From Fratercula arctica (taxonomy: Eukaryota > Chordata > Aves > Charadriiformes > Alcidae), in NCBI GenBank assembly GCA_947846985.1, contig CANTUZ010000002.1, forward strand, positions 151,957,889 through 152,021,888: DNA of 64,000 nt, given 5' to 3'. Shown here piece after piece: positions 61,539 to 64,000 of this stretch. The position numbers and the translations under genes were made by a program. The notes beneath the pieces are model-generated. The model did no database searches and was not told the origin of the DNA. It saw only the letters and a list, made by a program, of their open reading frames with translations. The stretch's first letter is position 1, and the number at the start of each line of letters is the position of its first letter.

Positions 61539-64000
61539 TTCTCTGTTTTGCATTACCATTCAATAAATATATTACAAAATGTTATTTGCCTCTGTCCACA
61601 GCTTTTGAGTTGTTGCAGTGATCTTAAAGATATCATGAATTAAATTACTGGATTCCACTCTGAACTCATCAGGGCACACTGGGGGAGAGAAAAATCAAGG
61701 AACCTCATTGCATTTGGTACTCAGCGTTTATGTGTTTCAGCAACACATATTCCATTGTGCTAATACCCTTCTGGAAAAGCATCAGCGAGGAAGAAACTGT
61801 CCAGTTAACTGCAAGGACCGGTGTTGCTCTCTAGCCAGCCTGGCAGTCAACACTGTGCTTGAGGGATTTTAATGTACACAGACCTGTTTTTGATTTGGTG
61901 ACCTTCATTTTTAGCAGGAACTTCTTCTGAAGTCAGTCAAGGTAAATGACCAGAATCTGGAGTGAGATCTAAGAAATGTATGCGTTACTTGTGTCCAAGA
62001 TCAGTAGTGAATTCAAAGCAGGGTAGCTGGAAAAAAGGGGTAGCCTCATATCAGAATGCATTTTCAAGGCTAAGCATATCCTGCAGAAGAAAATTTTTAA
62101 AAAAAGTAATTTCAGTATTTATTGTCAACAGGCACTTAGGAGCAGCATTGACTGATGACAAACTGTGCAACTGCTGAACCAGTTCTACTGAGACACTTTG
62201 GGCATCAAATCACACCCTAAATGGTATTTTTTTAAAAGTGTCCCCTGTAGCAACATTCCCTTACTGGGTTTGTGTTTCCACCACAGTGCAGATGCTCTGG
62301 GGCCAGGACCATGTGAGCCAGTGGAAAAGGTCCTGACCAGGACAAGCGTGGGTCTGAAAGCAGCACAAGCACATCAGAGGGGAACCCTCCCAAGGCGGTG
62401 ATGGCAGCGCTGTGGGCAGGCAGCCGCGCTCCCCAGCTCACACCCACACGCTGTGTGCCTCTACATGGGCACTCACAGGGCCAAGGCAGCAAGCACTAAG
62501 TAAAGGTGTAGGCGTGGTCCTTTGGCATTGACCTTGTCTCGAGCTCTCCCAGTGGGCAGTGGGTCTGTCAGCATCTCCACACGAAGAGCTCTGCCCCTAA
62601 ATCTACCCCGTGAAGATGCTGACTGCCACATCCTCCTGGCTGTAGACCATGGAAATACAAATCAGACCTCAGCACCGTTCCAGGGGTTTCTGAAGCTTTC
62701 TGCTCGGTGGGAAACACCTGCACTAGCAAGTGGTGAAAACTGCTAAAATTAAATGGGTACTAGAACAGGGTCAGAAGCAAACCCACTGCTATATCCATCT
62801 GTACCTCTTCAGGGGAGCACGGGCATCCTTTTGGACTCTACTATTTCACCCAACTTTCCAATGACCTGTCCCAGGGTTGGGATGAGAATGTGAAATATGA
62901 AAATTGTTATTGGAGAGCGATCTGAAATATTTGAAAAGTAAGAATTTTACTTTGAATGGGCTTTCTCATTTTATCTGGTGAGATCTATGCAGGTGGACTC
63001 AGTGACTTTCCAGAAAAACCTCTCAGGAGGCTCAAGGACTGCATCAGTGACACTTTTGGTTAGGGCTCAGGTTTAAGAGAGCTGGACCTTATTCCTGGTT
63101 CTATGAGGGGACTGTCACTGCCAAGTAATCCAATCAAGAAAAGACATATGTATCTCCTCCTTCAAGCATGTTTTGACCAGATGCATAAGAGGACCACCTA
63201 CTTTTAAAAGCCAGGAAAAAAAAAAAAAACCAAATTCTGTAAAAATTAATATTTTTACCTATTTTACCTATTTTTTACTTATAACCAACAAGGTTCTTAA
63301 TACCACATGCAGAAATATGATGTTGGAATACCATTCAAGATTACCTCTAATGATGGGAAATAATTTATTGTCCAGATAGTCCATAAAAGTGACAACCCAT
63401 CTGGGCTGCAGGAAAAATAAAAACTGCCAATTGTGCCAACCTTTCACGAGTTAGAATGACAGTGAGAAGCATTGTGCAGCCAGAAAGTGAACAGGAAGGA
63501 TCTGTGACCTCTCCAGGAAAAGGGGGCTATGTAGGATAGGAAATCACAGTAACTATGTCCCCTGCAGTGCCCTCATGTTAGTGTCTTCCCTGCTCTCCTT
63601 CACTCAGCAAAGACAGCTGCAAATACTAAAGAAAACTGTGTCTTAGGAATTGACAGGAGTATGGGGAAACTGTGAGAAAAATGGAAACATCTGAGGGGGA
63701 TAATTTTTTCTCCGATCTGCTAAAAAGATGCTTTCAAAAAACCAAGTGAATAAAAAAAAAAACCAAACATCTCCTCAGCCAATAGAGTGTAGGGTTTGCC
63801 AGAGGTATCTCCACCTGTTGATTTGGTGGCTTATTTCTGACAAGGCGTGTTTGCATCAGTCAAGGGTTTTACTGAGGCCTGATAATTATCCTCAGATAAC
63901 ACTGGGATCCTTTTCTGAGGACTAGCACCAAAAACACAAGCTGCATAAATAAAAGTAGGCCAGCAGAACTTTTTCTGTTATATTCAGATACATTTGATTA
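61539..64000. other. unassigned DNA to the window end
   Basis: No gene or repeat could be named. A GC-richer part at about 62270-62640 keeps short frames open on both strands (62232-62492 minus, 62198-62401 and 62522-62746 plus) without a recognisable domain. A runs occur at about 63217-63229 and 63752-63761. Confidence 0.5.

Noticed and set aside
61116..61643. 175-codon open frame (+) and a 110-codon one at 61196-61528
   Set aside because: They are antisense shadows of the CR1 reverse transcriptase on the minus strand.
1..64000. tRNA, rRNA, snRNA genes and CRISPR arrays
   Set aside because: I looked for B-box-like GGTTCGAATCC sequences, the conserved start of U6, and regular direct repeats with spacers. 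None was convincing.

Overview
The window looks like intergenic or intronic DNA from a bird. The evidence is a series of CR1-type non-LTR retrotransposon copies whose 3' ends carry the avian CR1 hallmark, a short run of the octamer ATTCTATG instead of a poly(A) tail. A fragment of what I recognise as an avian endogenous-retrovirus LTR supports this. No host gene, tRNA, rRNA, CRISPR array, operon or bacterial-type signal could be supported on either strand. All repeat assignments come from reading the sequence and recalling family consensus patterns, not from a search.

Layout. At 630-1937 a 5'-truncated CR1 (+) carries a broken reverse transcriptase. At 3963-4397 is a CR1 tail (+). A CpG-rich patch sits at 5161-5460. 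A very old CR1 (-) spans 6133-7035. From 7036 to 14669 is mostly unassigned A+T-rich DNA with small tandem repeats. A second very old CR1 (-) lies at 14670-14935 and a younger one (-) at 15797-16462. Small CR1 tails lie at 19316-19440 (+), probably 19803-19864 (+), and 20505-20690 (-). From 20691 to 28765 is mainly unassigned. A CR1 tail (+) with a small templated inversion lies at 28766-29102. An LTR fragment (+) lies at 33954-34263. A CR1 terminus (-) lies at 41069-41120. The largest element is the 5' half of a CR1 (+) at about 49800-51990, containing the ORF1 esterase region and the ORF2 endonuclease region but no reverse transcriptase. A CR1 tail (+) lies at 53460-53727. The best preserved copy (-) is at 60557-61538, with an uninterrupted reverse-transcriptase segment of about 295 codons.

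The window therefore holds dead transposon pieces of several ages and no set of genes acting together. CR1 copies lie on both strands, so repeated insertion is more likely than one rearranged element. The best leads are structural: a perfect 19-bp inverted repeat with telomere-like arms at 49806-49852, a snap-back insertion inside a CR1 tail near 28950, a perfect 14-bp hairpin at 40492-40533, and the CpG-rich patch near 5.3 kb. I found no convincing undescribed biological system.
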